Of a stretch of DNA of 64,000 bases, positions 18,099 to 27,576 are shown piece by piece. The stretch covers positions 26,329-90,328 of the forward strand of contig CAUJJN010000241.1 in NCBI GenBank assembly GCA_963204905.1, written 5' to 3'. Position numbers and translations under genes: made by a program. A model generated the notes under the pieces. The model was given only the letters and a program-made list of their open reading frames with translations, had not been told where the DNA came from and did no database searches. Every line of letters starts with the position of its first letter. The first letter of the stretch is position 1. Source of the DNA: Pseudomonadota bacterium (GTDB taxonomy: Bacteria; Pseudomonadota; Alphaproteobacteria; Rhizobiales; Xanthobacteraceae).

Positions 18099-19388
18099 TC
18101 ACAATACGCATCGCCGAAGGTCGGAAAGGGAGCTCGCGATGAACGCGAGGAATCGCGTCGCCGCAACACCATCGACCACGCGATGATCCCATGAGAGGCT
18201 GATCGGAAGAACAAGCCGTGGGCGAAACTCGCGTCCGTGCCAGACCGCTTCCGTTGAAGCCTTGCCCGCTCCCAAAATTGCGACTTCCGGCGCGTTGATG
18301 ATGGGAGTGAATCCATGCCCCCCGACACCTCCGAGAGAGGAAACGGAGAAACATCCTCCTTGCATGTCTTCGGCGGCGAGTTGCCCCTTGGTCGCCTTGT
18401 CGGCGAGCCTTCGCATCTCGGAAGCAATCTCGAGCAAGCTTCTCCTGTCACAGTCCCTGATAACCGGGACGACCAGGCCGTTCGGCGTGTCAACCGCAAA
18501 CCCGATATGAACATATTGTTTGAGAATTAATTCATCCCGGCCCAGCGATGAATTGAAGCGCGGGTACTTCTTCAGTGCACCGGACGCGGCCTTGATGAGC
18601 ATGGACACCATGGTCAGCTTCACCGAGCCCTGTTCGGCCTCGTCGTTGACGATCTTCCGAAACGTCTCAAGTTCAGTGACATCGGCCTTATCGAAGTTTG
18701 TTACATGCGGAATCATCCGCCAGTTTCGTAACAGATTGGCGCCGGTCAGTTTCTGAATTCGCGATAGAGGCATGCGCTCGATCGTGCCGAATTTCTCAAA
18801 GTTCGGTATAGGCCAGTCAGGAGCGGCCCCATCTGTGACCGGAGATTCCTTTCGACCCTCAGCCATCACCTGCTTCACGTGGTTGATAACATCATCACGG
18901 AGCACCCGGCCCTTGAGACCACTTGGCGTCACACCATCCAACGATACGCCAAGCTCGCGCGAGAGAGCACGCACCGAAGGAGACGCATGGGGCTCGACGG
19001 CTCCGGTTACCCGTCGATCATTCGGCCTTTCCACAGGCTCGAATTCTTCAAGCGGAGCGCCCGTGGTGGCGATCGTCGCGCTCAGATCATCCTTGGGCTT
19101 CTTTGGTTCAGATGCAGAAATCGGCGCCGTGTCGGATCGATCCTCCTCACTGCCGTCGAGGATCATCAAAAGCGCGCCTTGGGAAACGCGGCTGCCGATC
19201 TCGACCATCAGTTTGCTGATCGTGCCGGCAGCGGGGGACGGGACCTCCATCGTAGCCTTGTCGGATTCGATCGATAGCAACGGCATGTCGATCTGAACCC
19301 GATCGCCAACCGCCACATTGATCTCAACGACAGGAACGTCCTTGTAGTCTCCGATATCCGGCAGCGTAACTTCCACTGAGCCTGTCAT
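18099..19388 (-). CDS. aceF: Dihydrolipoamide acetyltransferase (PDH E2)
   Basis: This 429-aa core enzyme transfers the acetyl group from lipoamide to CoA. It has one N-terminal lipoyl domain (DKATMEVPSP, K44), an acidic/Ala-Pro linker, a peripheral-subunit binding domain near residues 133-165 (SPSVRALSRELGVSLDGVTPSG), and a catalytic domain with IPHVTNFDKADVTELE and the active-site DHRVVDG near residue 400. Many E2 proteins of AceE-type complexes have two or three lipoyl domains, so a single one is at the short end; the lipoyl domain on E3 may compensate. It lies between aceE and lpd in one operon, 21 bases after aceE. Confidence 0.93.
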   Translation of the reverse strand: MTGSVEVTLPDIGDYKDVPVVEINVAVGDRVQIDMPLLSIESDKATMEVPSPAAGTISKLMVEIGSRVSQGALLMILDGSEEDRSDTAPISASEPKKPKDDLSATIATTGAPLEEFEPVERPNDRRVTGAVEPHASPSVRALSRELGVSLDGVTPSGLKGRVLRDDVINHVKQVMAEGRKESPVTDGAAPDWPIPNFEKFGTIERMPLSRIQKLTGANLLRNWRMIPHVTNFDKADVTELETFRKIVNDEAEQGSVKLTMVSMLIKAASGALKKYPRFNSSLGRDELILKQYVHIGFAVDTPNGLVVPVIRDCDRRSLLEIASEMRRLADKATKGQLAAEDMQGGCFSVSSLGGVGGHGFTPIINAPEVAILGAGKASTEAVWHGREFRPRLVLPISLSWDHRVVDGVAATRFLAFIASSLSDLRRCVL

Positions 19389-19409
19389 CTTCGTCCTGCG
19401 ATATGATTG

Positions 19410-22097
19410 CTATCTTGACCAGGGAGACGTTTCGTCAGTCACGATTTCGTAACGTGCGATCGCCTCCGCTACACGTTCACGGGGGATCGATCCGGCCTGC
19501 GCCAGAGCTGATAGCGCAGCGAGGACGATGTGCTTGCGATCGACTTCGAAAAATGACCTCAGCGCCCCGCGGGTGTCACTTCGTCCGAAGCCATCCGTAC
19601 CCAGAACCGTATACGGCGCATCGAAATACGAACCGATGAACTGCGGATAGGCGCGCACATAATCGGACGCCGCAACCACGGGCACCGACCCGGACAGACA
19701 TCTCGAAACGTGACACTGTTCAGGAGTTGACAGGGGATTAAGCCGATTCCTCCGCTCCACCTCGCGCGCGTCGTGCGCCAGCTCCGAGAAGCTCGTCGCG
19801 GACCAGACTTCACTCTGAATTTGCCAATCGCTTTGCAACATCCGAGCCGCCATCATCGTTTCGATGAGAATCGCTCCGGAGCCGACGAGACGAACCTGTG
19901 CGACCGACCCCTCGCTTTCGACAATGCGATAGAGTCCCTTGATGATGTCGGATCGCACATCCGACGGCATGGTCGGCTGCGCGTAGTTTTCATTCATAAC
20001 AGTGATGTAGTAGAATTCGTCACGCCCCTCTTCCAACATGGCGCGCATGCCATGATCGACAATGACGGAAACTTCGTAGGCGAACGTCGGATCATAGGCG
20101 CGACAGTTCGGTATCGTCGCAGCGATGACATGACTTGAGCCATCTTGATGCTGGAGACCTTCGCCGCCAAGCGTCGTCCGGCCCGCTGTGGCGCCGATCA
20201 AAAAACCTCTGGCACGCTGGTCGGCAGCCGCCCAAATCAGATCGCCGACGCGCTGAAAGCCGAACATCGAATAGTAGATGTAGAAGGGCAGCAACGCGAA
20301 TTCATGAACGCTGTAGGATGTCGCTGCCGCGGTCCATGACGAGATCGCACCCGCTTCCGTGATGCCTTCTTCGAGCAGCTGACCGTTTACGGCTTCCTTG
20401 TAGTAGAGCATCGATCCGGCATCTTCCGGCTCGTAAAGTTGGCCGACCGGGGAGTAGATCCCGACTTGCCGGAAGAGATTGGCCATACCGAAAGTGCGCG
20501 CTTCATCCGCCACGATAGGCACGATCCTTGGCCCGAGATTCTTATCCTTGAGCAGATTGGAGAACAGTCGAACGACGGCCATCGTCGTTGACATCTCCTT
20601 CCCGTCAGCCTTGAGCGCGAATTCGGCATAGTTGTCGATAGGCGGAACCGGCACGCTGGCCGCAGCCCGCGTTCTGGTCGGCAGATACCCCCCGAGAGCT
20701 TCACGCCGGGAGCGCAAATACTTCAACTCGGCACTGTCCTCTGCCGGACGGAAGAACTCGAGGCGCTCGACCTGCTGGTTCGTCAGCGGCAGCGAAAAGC
20801 GATCGCGGAAAGCATAGAGCGCTTCGACATTCAGCTTTTTAGCTTGGTGGGATGTCATCCGCGATTCGCCGGCGCCTCCCATGCCGTAGCCTTTTTTGGT
20901 TTTCGCAAGGATGACGGTAGGGCGTCCTTTCGTTGCAGCCGCGGCTGAGTAGGCCGCAAACAGCTTGCGGAGATCATGACCTCCGCGCCGCAACGCGTCG
21001 ATATCGGCGGCCGACATGTGGGAAACGAGTGCTGCGAGCTTCGGGTCCTCTCCGAAAAAGTTCGCCAGATTGTAGGCCCCGTCCTTTGCGCCGAGCGTTT
21101 GATACTTTCCATCCACCGTCTCGGCAAACTTCCGCAACAACGCATGCTCGGAATCCCGGGAGAAGATGTCATCCCAGCCCGATCCCCAGAGGACCTTGAT
21201 GACGTTCCACCCTGCACCGCGAAAAAGCATTTCCAGTTCCTGGATGACCTGACCATTGCCGCGGACAGGGCCGTCCAGACGCTGCAGGTTGCAGTTCACG
21301 ATGAAGGTCAGGTTATGCAGCCCCTCACGAGCGGCCAGGGACAGGCCGGCGATCGATTCCGGTTCGTCCATTTCCCCATCGCCAAAAACACCCCACACGC
21401 GGCGGCCTTGCGTCTGTAGCAATCCTCGATTTTCGAGATAACGCATGAAGCGCGCCTGATAAATGGCACTGATCGGTCCGATGCCCATCGATCCTGTCGG
21501 CATCTGCCAGAAGTCTGGCATCAGCCAGGGATGCGGGTAGGAGGAAAGACCGATGCCAGTCAGTTCCTGACGATAGTTCGCCAGGTTTTCCTCAGACAGG
21601 CGTCCCTCCAGATATGCGCGGGCGTACACGCCAGGCGACGAGTGCGGCTGGAAGTAGACGATATCGCCCTTGGATGCGCCGTCGGACGCGCGGAAAAAAT
21701 GATTGAATCCGACTTCGAATATCTCGGCGGCGGATGCATAGCTTGCAACGTGGCCGCCGAGTTCTCCGTAGGCCGTGTTAGCCCGCACCACCATTGCAAG
21801 GGCATTCCATCGAATGATGGCGGTGATCCGCGTCTCCATCTCGACATCGCCGGGATAGGGCGGCTGCGCTTCGAGCGGTATAGTGTTTCGATAGGGGAAG
21901 TAAGGCGGCGCCTCCGACAATACGCCGAGTTCCTTGGCACGCTGATCGAGGATAGAAAGGATGAAACGAACGCGTTCAGCACCCGCGCTCCGCAAGAGAG
22001 AGCCGAGAGATGCCAGCCAGTCGGCGGTTTCGATCGGATCACTGTCAGTCGATTGCGAACCGGTTGCTTTGATCGACGGATCGATGTGAACGTTCAT
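19410..22097 (-). CDS. aceE: Pyruvate dehydrogenase E1, homodimeric type
   Basis: This 895-aa thiamine-diphosphate enzyme decarboxylates pyruvate and acetylates lipoyl-E2. The ThDP/Mg motif is GDGEMDEPES near residue 239. GGHVASYASAAEIFEVGFNHFF near 114, HPWLMPDFWQMPTGSMGIGPI near 189 and KTKKGYGMGGAGE are family stretches. The ATG at 22097 is chosen because AGGAG lies 8 bases upstream and the length matches AceE (about 890 aa). Alphaproteobacteria normally use a heterodimeric E1 (PdhA/PdhB), so this operon may be an additional, acquired complex. The divergent AraC gene suggests dedicated control. Confidence 0.93.
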   Translation of the reverse strand: MNVHIDPSIKATGSQSTDSDPIETADWLASLGSLLRSAGAERVRFILSILDQRAKELGVLSEAPPYFPYRNTIPLEAQPPYPGDVEMETRITAIIRWNALAMVVRANTAYGELGGHVASYASAAEIFEVGFNHFFRASDGASKGDIVYFQPHSSPGVYARAYLEGRLSEENLANYRQELTGIGLSSYPHPWLMPDFWQMPTGSMGIGPISAIYQARFMRYLENRGLLQTQGRRVWGVFGDGEMDEPESIAGLSLAAREGLHNLTFIVNCNLQRLDGPVRGNGQVIQELEMLFRGAGWNVIKVLWGSGWDDIFSRDSEHALLRKFAETVDGKYQTLGAKDGAYNLANFFGEDPKLAALVSHMSAADIDALRRGGHDLRKLFAAYSAAAATKGRPTVILAKTKKGYGMGGAGESRMTSHQAKKLNVEALYAFRDRFSLPLTNQQVERLEFFRPAEDSAELKYLRSRREALGGYLPTRTRAAASVPVPPIDNYAEFALKADGKEMSTTMAVVRLFSNLLKDKNLGPRIVPIVADEARTFGMANLFRQVGIYSPVGQLYEPEDAGSMLYYKEAVNGQLLEEGITEAGAISSWTAAATSYSVHEFALLPFYIYYSMFGFQRVGDLIWAAADQRARGFLIGATAGRTTLGGEGLQHQDGSSHVIAATIPNCRAYDPTFAYEVSVIVDHGMRAMLEEGRDEFYYITVMNENYAQPTMPSDVRSDIIKGLYRIVESEGSVAQVRLVGSGAILIETMMAARMLQSDWQIQSEVWSATSFSELAHDAREVERRNRLNPLSTPEQCHVSRCLSGSVPVVAASDYVRAYPQFIGSYFDAPYTVLGTDGFGRSDTRGALRSFFEVDRKHIVLAALSALAQAGSIPRERVAEAIARYEIVTDETSPWSR

Positions 22098-22552
22098 TTC
22101 AGCGCTCCTGCTAACAACTTCTGTGGTAGCATCGAGTCGCCTGGCATAGGCTGCCGAAAAAATTTCCCCAATCGGGCGAATATGTCTCCGATCACGCGGC
22201 AACGAAGATTACGCAGCATTCCATGCGGCACCCGGATTTAGGCGCGTTTGCGAGACACATTGATGCCAAGCGATGCGGATCAGGCGTTCAACTCGCCTTA
22301 CTACCGCTCGCATCGAACGGCGGGTCTTGGGATGGCCACACGCTGATTTTCGGCTTGAAAACCTGGCCGGAAGCCCGGCCGACGCCGCTCCTGTCCACGC
22401 TTCCGACTCCAACTGCCGCACATTTTGCCGCAGTTCGCACCAGATTAGTCTTCAATTTTTCCGTAGCGATCGGCCGCGATCGGGATATTCTCTGTCAGAA
22501 CCTGTTACCGGCCTCGTGACTGCCAGGCAGATCGAAATATGGGTTTCCTCTC
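22098..22552. promoter_or_regulatory. Divergent promoter region aceE / AraC gene
   Basis: This 455-base gap separates leftward aceE from the rightward AraC regulator and should hold both promoters. I see a near-tandem CGATCGG/CGATCGG repeat around 22468-22482 but no confident -35/-10 pair and no supported gene. Its length and position fit a controlled intergenic region. Confidence 0.4.
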
Positions 22553-23425
22553 GTGAATTCGATGCATTTCTCATACACCCCCGAGGCCGATCCGGATTTC
22601 GCCCGGATGGATCTGCCAGAGCTGCGGATCAACTATTTTCCCTTCGATCCGGATCAGTTCGATCGCCCGATCAACTCGTTCTTTCTGGAAACCGGCCAGG
22701 ACAATGATGACCTTCCGTTGCATTCCCACCGGAAAGGACAGCTGGTTGTTGCAGCCCATGGTTCGGTCATGTGCCGCACGCCGGGCGGGCTTTGGATCGT
22801 TCCGCCGCGCGGCGCGGTTTGGATCCCTGCCGGCATTCTTCATAGCAATTGCGTGTCAAACAATGGCAAGGTCTATGTCATTTTCATCGACCCGAAAGCC
22901 AGCCCGCTTCCCACAACCTGTTGCACGTTCACGATATCATCTCTTGTCCGGGAACTGATCCATCGACTGGCCGTATTCCCCCCTTTGTATCCCGTGGAAG
23001 GACCGACCAGTCGGCTCGCACGCGTGCTACTCGATGAATTGGTACAGATGTCGACGGAGCAGATGTATCTACCGATATCGACTGACAGCCGGCTTCAGCA
23101 CCTCGCCGCATCACTGCTCGATAATCCCGGGGACCGCGGCACGGTGGAGGAACTCGCGGCGCGATACGCGATGAGTGAACGCACGTTTGCCCGTCTCGTT
23201 CTCAGAGAAACCGGAATGACGTTCGGGCGCTGGCGGCAACGCCTGCATATCCTGGTCGCGTTGCAGCGTCTGGCAGCGGGTTCTTCGGTCCAAGCTGTCT
23301 CTCTGGATCTCGGCTACGAGACTCCCAGCGCTTTTATTACGATGTTCAAAAAGGCGATGGGAAAGAGCCCTCGCCGCTTTCTCGCCGAACGCTCGGATTT
23401 CGTCAATCGGGAGCTGTTCGAGTAG
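22553..23425 (+). CDS. AraC-family transcriptional regulator
   Basis: This 290-aa protein has an N-terminal cupin-type sensing domain (LPLHSHRKGQLVVAAHGSVMCRTPGGLWIVPPRGAVWIPAGILHS) and a C-terminal pair of helix-turn-helices (GTVEELAARYAMSERTFARLVLRETGMTFGRWRQ and QAVSLDLGYETPSAFITMFKKAMGKSPRRF). Translation may begin at GTG 22553 or ATG 22562. It is transcribed away from aceE, and convergently with the binding-protein gene at 23488, so either unit could be its target. The ligand is unknown. Confidence 0.9.
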   Translation: MNSMHFSYTPEADPDFARMDLPELRINYFPFDPDQFDRPINSFFLETGQDNDDLPLHSHRKGQLVVAAHGSVMCRTPGGLWIVPPRGAVWIPAGILHSNCVSNNGKVYVIFIDPKASPLPTTCCTFTISSLVRELIHRLAVFPPLYPVEGPTSRLARVLLDELVQMSTEQMYLPISTDSRLQHLAASLLDNPGDRGTVEELAARYAMSERTFARLVLRETGMTFGRWRQRLHILVALQRLAAGSSVQAVSLDLGYETPSAFITMFKKAMGKSPRRFLAERSDFVNRELFE

Positions 23426-23441
23426 AAAAATGCGCCAGGGC

Positions 23442-23456
23442 AGGCGATCCTCGCCT
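23442..23456. terminator. Short hairpin between convergent genes
   Basis: AGGCGA, a TCC loop and TCGCCT form a compact 6-bp hairpin in the 62-base gap between the convergent AraC gene and the binding-protein gene. It could act in both directions; no long T-tract is present. Confidence 0.35.
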
Positions 23457-23487
23457 TGTTCAGCAAGAACCGCCGCCCTTTGCGTTA

Positions 23488-24717
23488 TTACCTCGAGCTG
23501 AAGGGGACGAGGGGATACTGAAGTGAAGCTTCAGCAATTTCCTTCGGAGCCACAACGCGCGGGCGGCCCTGCAGTCCCTGCAGCATCACCATCGAGCAAT
23601 GCACGTTCTGGCCGGTCGCATCGAACTTGGTGTTATCGCCGTACATCAGGATCGGCTTCATGTCCGTCGCCTTGAGGGCGGCGTGAATGGCAGCGGATTC
23701 CGACGATTTCGTGCGACTCACCGCATCGCCTACAATCTGTACAGCCTCGAACGCACATCCCGCATTGGCATCGAACCAGTCGTTGGGATAGTCCGCGGCG
23801 AACATCTTCATGATCTTGTCGAAATCCGACGCCTTGGGATTGGACCACAGCGCAGCCAAGATCGGTCCGTCTCCGTACTTTCCAAGAGCGTCGTGATAGG
23901 CCTTGTCTATCACGCCGTTCGAGTTCGGCGAAAAGATCATCTTCGGGTTCCAGCCTTGCTTGATACATTCCCGGGTGATCATGATTGCATCGTTCACCCG
24001 CGTCACCGAAACGATCGCATCAGCGCCGGACGCCTTTGCCTTCGCGACTTCAACGGAGAGATCCTTTGCCCTCTCATCGTACGGCACATACTCGGCGATC
24101 TTCAGCGGAACGTTCACTTCCTCCCACGCCTGCTTGATGCTTGCCGCGGTGGATTGGCCCATGGTGTTGTTGAGGTGAAGAACCGCCACGCTGGTTGGCG
24201 GGTCTTTCAGCGTTCCCAGCACCGATTTCAATTCGACAAGCGATTGTCGAACAATCGTCAGTGACGTCGGATAGTAACGGAAAACCTGGGTGAATCCCTG
24301 TGAGGTGACTTGAGTGGCGCTCGCGATGTGCACCACCATGGGGACTTTGGCGGCTTCGCACGCCTGAAGCGCCGAAATGGTCGCTCCCGAGTCCCACGCG
24401 CCGATAAGCACGGTGCATCCCTGACGGATCAACCCCTCCGCGGCGATGCGCCCGTTCTCCGGTCGGCTTTGTGTGTCGGCATGAACGACTTCGATATCCA
24501 GACCGTACTTCTCGCGAGCGAATTTTGCTCCGAGGTTGATGCCGCGGACACAAGCCTGCCCGGGAAACGCCAGAACACCACTGCTGGGCATGATCGCGCC
24601 CACCTTCACCTTCGTCGATGCAGCGGCTCTCAGAGACGACGACATCAACCCTGCGGCAAGGCCCGCACTCCCGCCAAGTACCGTGCGGCGTGTCAACCCG
24701 ATCTTCTCAATTTTCAT
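23488..24717 (-). CDS. LIV-type ABC transporter substrate-binding protein
   Basis: This 409-aa type I periplasmic binding protein has an N-terminal Tat-like signal (LTRRTVLGGSAGLAAGLMSSSLRAAAS) and LivK-type blocks: VGAIMPSSGVLAFPGQACVRGINLGAKFA, then GAWDSGATISALQACEAAKVPMVVHI and FDANAGCAFEAVQIVGDAV. GGGGAGG lies about 6 bases before the ATG at 24717. Its likely partner permeases and ATPases are at 30655-33973, more than 6 kb upstream in the same direction, with five metabolic genes between. The cargo is unknown; the linked CoA-ligase and monooxygenase suggest an organic acid or amide. Confidence 0.88.
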   Translation of the reverse strand: MKIEKIGLTRRTVLGGSAGLAAGLMSSSLRAAASTKVKVGAIMPSSGVLAFPGQACVRGINLGAKFAREKYGLDIEVVHADTQSRPENGRIAAEGLIRQGCTVLIGAWDSGATISALQACEAAKVPMVVHIASATQVTSQGFTQVFRYYPTSLTIVRQSLVELKSVLGTLKDPPTSVAVLHLNNTMGQSTAASIKQAWEEVNVPLKIAEYVPYDERAKDLSVEVAKAKASGADAIVSVTRVNDAIMITRECIKQGWNPKMIFSPNSNGVIDKAYHDALGKYGDGPILAALWSNPKASDFDKIMKMFAADYPNDWFDANAGCAFEAVQIVGDAVSRTKSSESAAIHAALKATDMKPILMYGDNTKFDATGQNVHCSMVMLQGLQGRPRVVAPKEIAEASLQYPLVPFSSR

Positions 24718-24905
24718 ACTATCCTCCCCTTCTGGCTAGATGACGATGTTAAATGTCAAAGACCACGTGCAATGCTGGCGCGTCCGAGGCACGATGCAAA
24801 CGAATACGCAAGCGGTTTAGTAAGTCCGTGCCGGCTTCTCAGTTTCTTTTCGGCAAAGTGATAGCATCACATCATTGGACCCCAAGACGGCCAAGATCCC
24901 CGGCG

Positions 24906-26771
24906 TCATCCTTTCATCTCGGCTTTGATGAGGTTATCTTCACTCTCGTCATAGAGCGTGTCGATCAACGACTTGTATCGCTCCATCAGCTGCTTTCGGC
25001 GCTTCTTTCTCGTGGGAGTCATCACGCCGTTCTCCGGCGAAAGCTCCTCCGGCAGAATTCTGAAGGCCTTGATTTGCTCAGCTCGCGCGAGCCGGCTATT
25101 CGCCTTTGCCACTTCCGCTTCGATCAGATGAACAATGACTTCGGATTCCGCAAAATCCGAATACTGCTTTACGGGGAGATCTCGCGACTTCGCCCAGTCC
25201 ATCGTCGCGGTCGCATCTACCTCTATCAGCGCCGTGAGATACTTCTTGCCCTCACCGATGACAGCTGCTTCGGAAATGAACGGACTGTGGCGGATCTCGT
25301 TCTCGATCTGCGTCGGGCTTACGGACTTGCCGTTTGATGTGTTTATGATTTCCTTTTTCCGATCGACGAGTTTGAAAAGCCCGGTCGGCCCTATCTCGAC
25401 GATATCGCCAGTGTAGAGCCATCCGTCCCGCAGCGCCGACTTGGTCTCGTCCGGCTTATTCCAGTAACCCACGAATAGGCCTGGCCCACGCACGATCATT
25501 TCATTGTCGTCGAGAACGGCAGTCTCCCATGCCTGATCGATAACCGGAATCCCGACCGTTCCTGCTTCAGGCCAATCCGCCATCTGGACCAGGTTTCCTC
25601 CGACCATCTCCGTTTGCCCGTAGCATTCCTTCAATTGCAGGCCCCAAAGCTGCCACAGCGTCATCAGTTCGGAAGGCATCGCCGCAGAGGCCGTGAACGG
25701 AACTTTCAATTCGTCGAAACCCACTTCTGCAAGCAAAGGCAGAAAGATTTGCTCGCGACACGTTGCGAACAAGGCCGAGATAAACGGATCCGCGCCGCCT
25801 GCTTGACGATCGTCGAGCGCCTTGCGCGCGATTTCCATCGCGAGGTGGTAGTGGCTTTTTTGCTTGTCTGTCCCGGAATGAACCTTGCTGAGAATCTGCG
25901 TGGCAAAGCGCTGGTAGAACCGGGGTGGCGCCATATAGAAAGTGGGTTTCACTTCCTTGATCGTTTGGACGAAATCGGCCGTTGATTCACCGAAATGTGG
26001 TACGATTCCGGAAAACAACGGCAAGGTGGTGGCTTGGGCACGTGCTACCGTATGCGACATCGGCAAATGAACGACGACCCGATGGGAATCCAAACGAATT
26101 CCCTGACTGAATGTCGTAACGACGTGCGCTCCGGCCAGAATTGAAAGATGCGTCAGCATCGCTCCCTTCGGGTTACCGGTCGTCCCCGATGTGTAGCCGA
26201 TACTGGTCAGATCGCGCGCATCCGCTGTCGCGATCTGCCTCGCGAAAAAATCATCAACGTCAACACGCCCGTTTGAAAATTCGGCGAGAGAGACGACGTT
26301 GTCAGACTTGCCGGATGCTTTCCAGGTGGGATCGAGAACAACCACCTTGCGCAGCTTATCCGATTGACCGGATGCCAAAGCGATTCGAAGCTGACTTTCA
26401 TTCCCGACAAAAATGAAGGACGCCCCCGAATCCTGCAGGTAGTACGCAACTTCTTCCGGTGATGACGTGAAGTAGACGCCAACCATGACCCCACCGGCGC
26501 AGATCGTCGCCATGTCAGCGATCAGCCACTCCTGCGAGGCATCTCCCATGATGGCGACGCGGTCTCCGCGCTGCAGGCCCGCGCGCTGCAATGACGTCGC
26601 CAGATCAGCGACCTTCTGCGCATACTCCCTCCACGTCACGGCGTTCCAGACGCCATGACGTTTCTGCTTGAACGCAATCGTGTCCGGGCGTTCAAGCCGA
26701 CGCGCATTGAGAAGCTGCGGGACGGTTATCCCCGCGAGTTGAGAGCCGGAGCTGATGGATTGGACATTCAT
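24906..26771 (-). CDS. Long-chain-type acyl-CoA synthetase (AMP-binding)
   Basis: This 621-aa ANL-superfamily ligase activates a carboxylic acid to its CoA thioester with ATP. The P-loop-like motif YTSGTTGNPKGAM is at 193-205, ECYGQTEMVGGN and DGWLYTGDIVEIGPTGLFKLVDRKKEIINTSNGKSVSP follow, and the C-terminal Lys region is near 600. ATG 26771 begins one base after the stop of the upstream enoyl-CoA hydratase gene, with GGAG about 7 bases before it. The layout resembles FadD15/FAA1-like ligases, but the true acid may be aromatic or branched. It is part of the leftward catabolic operon. Confidence 0.9.
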   Translation of the reverse strand: MNVQSISSGSQLAGITVPQLLNARRLERPDTIAFKQKRHGVWNAVTWREYAQKVADLATSLQRAGLQRGDRVAIMGDASQEWLIADMATICAGGVMVGVYFTSSPEEVAYYLQDSGASFIFVGNESQLRIALASGQSDKLRKVVVLDPTWKASGKSDNVVSLAEFSNGRVDVDDFFARQIATADARDLTSIGYTSGTTGNPKGAMLTHLSILAGAHVVTTFSQGIRLDSHRVVVHLPMSHTVARAQATTLPLFSGIVPHFGESTADFVQTIKEVKPTFYMAPPRFYQRFATQILSKVHSGTDKQKSHYHLAMEIARKALDDRQAGGADPFISALFATCREQIFLPLLAEVGFDELKVPFTASAAMPSELMTLWQLWGLQLKECYGQTEMVGGNLVQMADWPEAGTVGIPVIDQAWETAVLDDNEMIVRGPGLFVGYWNKPDETKSALRDGWLYTGDIVEIGPTGLFKLVDRKKEIINTSNGKSVSPTQIENEIRHSPFISEAAVIGEGKKYLTALIEVDATATMDWAKSRDLPVKQYSDFAESEVIVHLIEAEVAKANSRLARAEQIKAFRILPEELSPENGVMTPTRKKRRKQLMERYKSLIDTLYDESEDNLIKAEMKG

Positions 26772-26772
26772 C

Positions 26773-27552
26773 TCACCGCTCCGCGAAGCGCTTACGCTTT
26801 TCAGCAAAAGCCGCCACCGCTTCGCGCCGTTCCGGCGACGCGAACGTGAGCATTTCCAGCGCAGCCGACGTATCAAGCAACAGATGCGCGTAGTTTTTGA
26901 TGATTTTGTTGACGCTGTACTTGGTCCAGACAATCGATTCCAGCGGCCCGCTGGCAAGCATCTCGGCATATTCGATCGCGGCGTCCTTAACGTCTCCCTC
27001 CGAAATGACCCGATTGATCATTCCCATCTCCGCCGCCTTCTCTGCGGAAATGAAGTCACCCGTCATCAGATAGTGCTTCGCGCGCACGGGACCCATCAGC
27101 AGCGGCCAAATCACCGCCCCGCCATCGCCAGCCACGACACCCGCCGTCACATGCGTGTCCGCGAAACGCGCGGTCGGGCTTGCAAAGATCACGTCGCAGA
27201 ACAGGGCAAGCGTTGCGCCGAGACCTACTGCGGCGCCGTTGACCGCCGCCACAATGGGAACCTCGACTTCGAGCATATTACGGATCAGGTGGCGTCCACT
27301 CCGGGTCGGGGACGGGAGCTGGCCCTTGTCAAGTGACTTTTGATCACCCCCGGAGCAAAAGCCGCGTCCAGCGCCAGTCAGAACGATGGCACGGACCGAC
27401 TTGTCGCTATCGAGCTCGACGAAGACACGCTCGAGTTCTTCGTGCATGTCCCAGTTGATCGCGTTAAGAATCTCGGGACGATTCATGGTAATGACGGCGA
27501 CGCCGCTCGATCGCTTTTCGACAATAAGGTATTCGTAGCTATGCTGTGACAT
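26773..27552 (-). CDS. Crotonase-superfamily protein (enoyl-CoA hydratase/isomerase-like)
   Basis: This 259-aa protein has the crotonase fold signature: GAGRGFCSGGD oxyanion region near residue 67 and NGAAVGLGATLALFCDVIFAS near 107. By hand alignment, the two catalytic Glu of classical enoyl-CoA hydratase (rat E144 and E164) are replaced by His here (FADTHVTAG and AKHYLMTGD), so the reaction may not be simple hydration. It lies one base upstream of the acyl-CoA ligase gene and 25 bases downstream of the monooxygenase gene, in an evident operon. Confidence 0.85.
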   Translation of the reverse strand: MSQHSYEYLIVEKRSSGVAVITMNRPEILNAINWDMHEELERVFVELDSDKSVRAIVLTGAGRGFCSGGDQKSLDKGQLPSPTRSGRHLIRNMLEVEVPIVAAVNGAAVGLGATLALFCDVIFASPTARFADTHVTAGVVAGDGGAVIWPLLMGPVRAKHYLMTGDFISAEKAAEMGMINRVISEGDVKDAAIEYAEMLASGPLESIVWTKYSVNKIIKNYAHLLLDTSAALEMLTFASPERREAVAAFAEKRKRFAER

Positions 27553-27576
27553 TGTTTGGAATCCTTTTTCGTTCGT

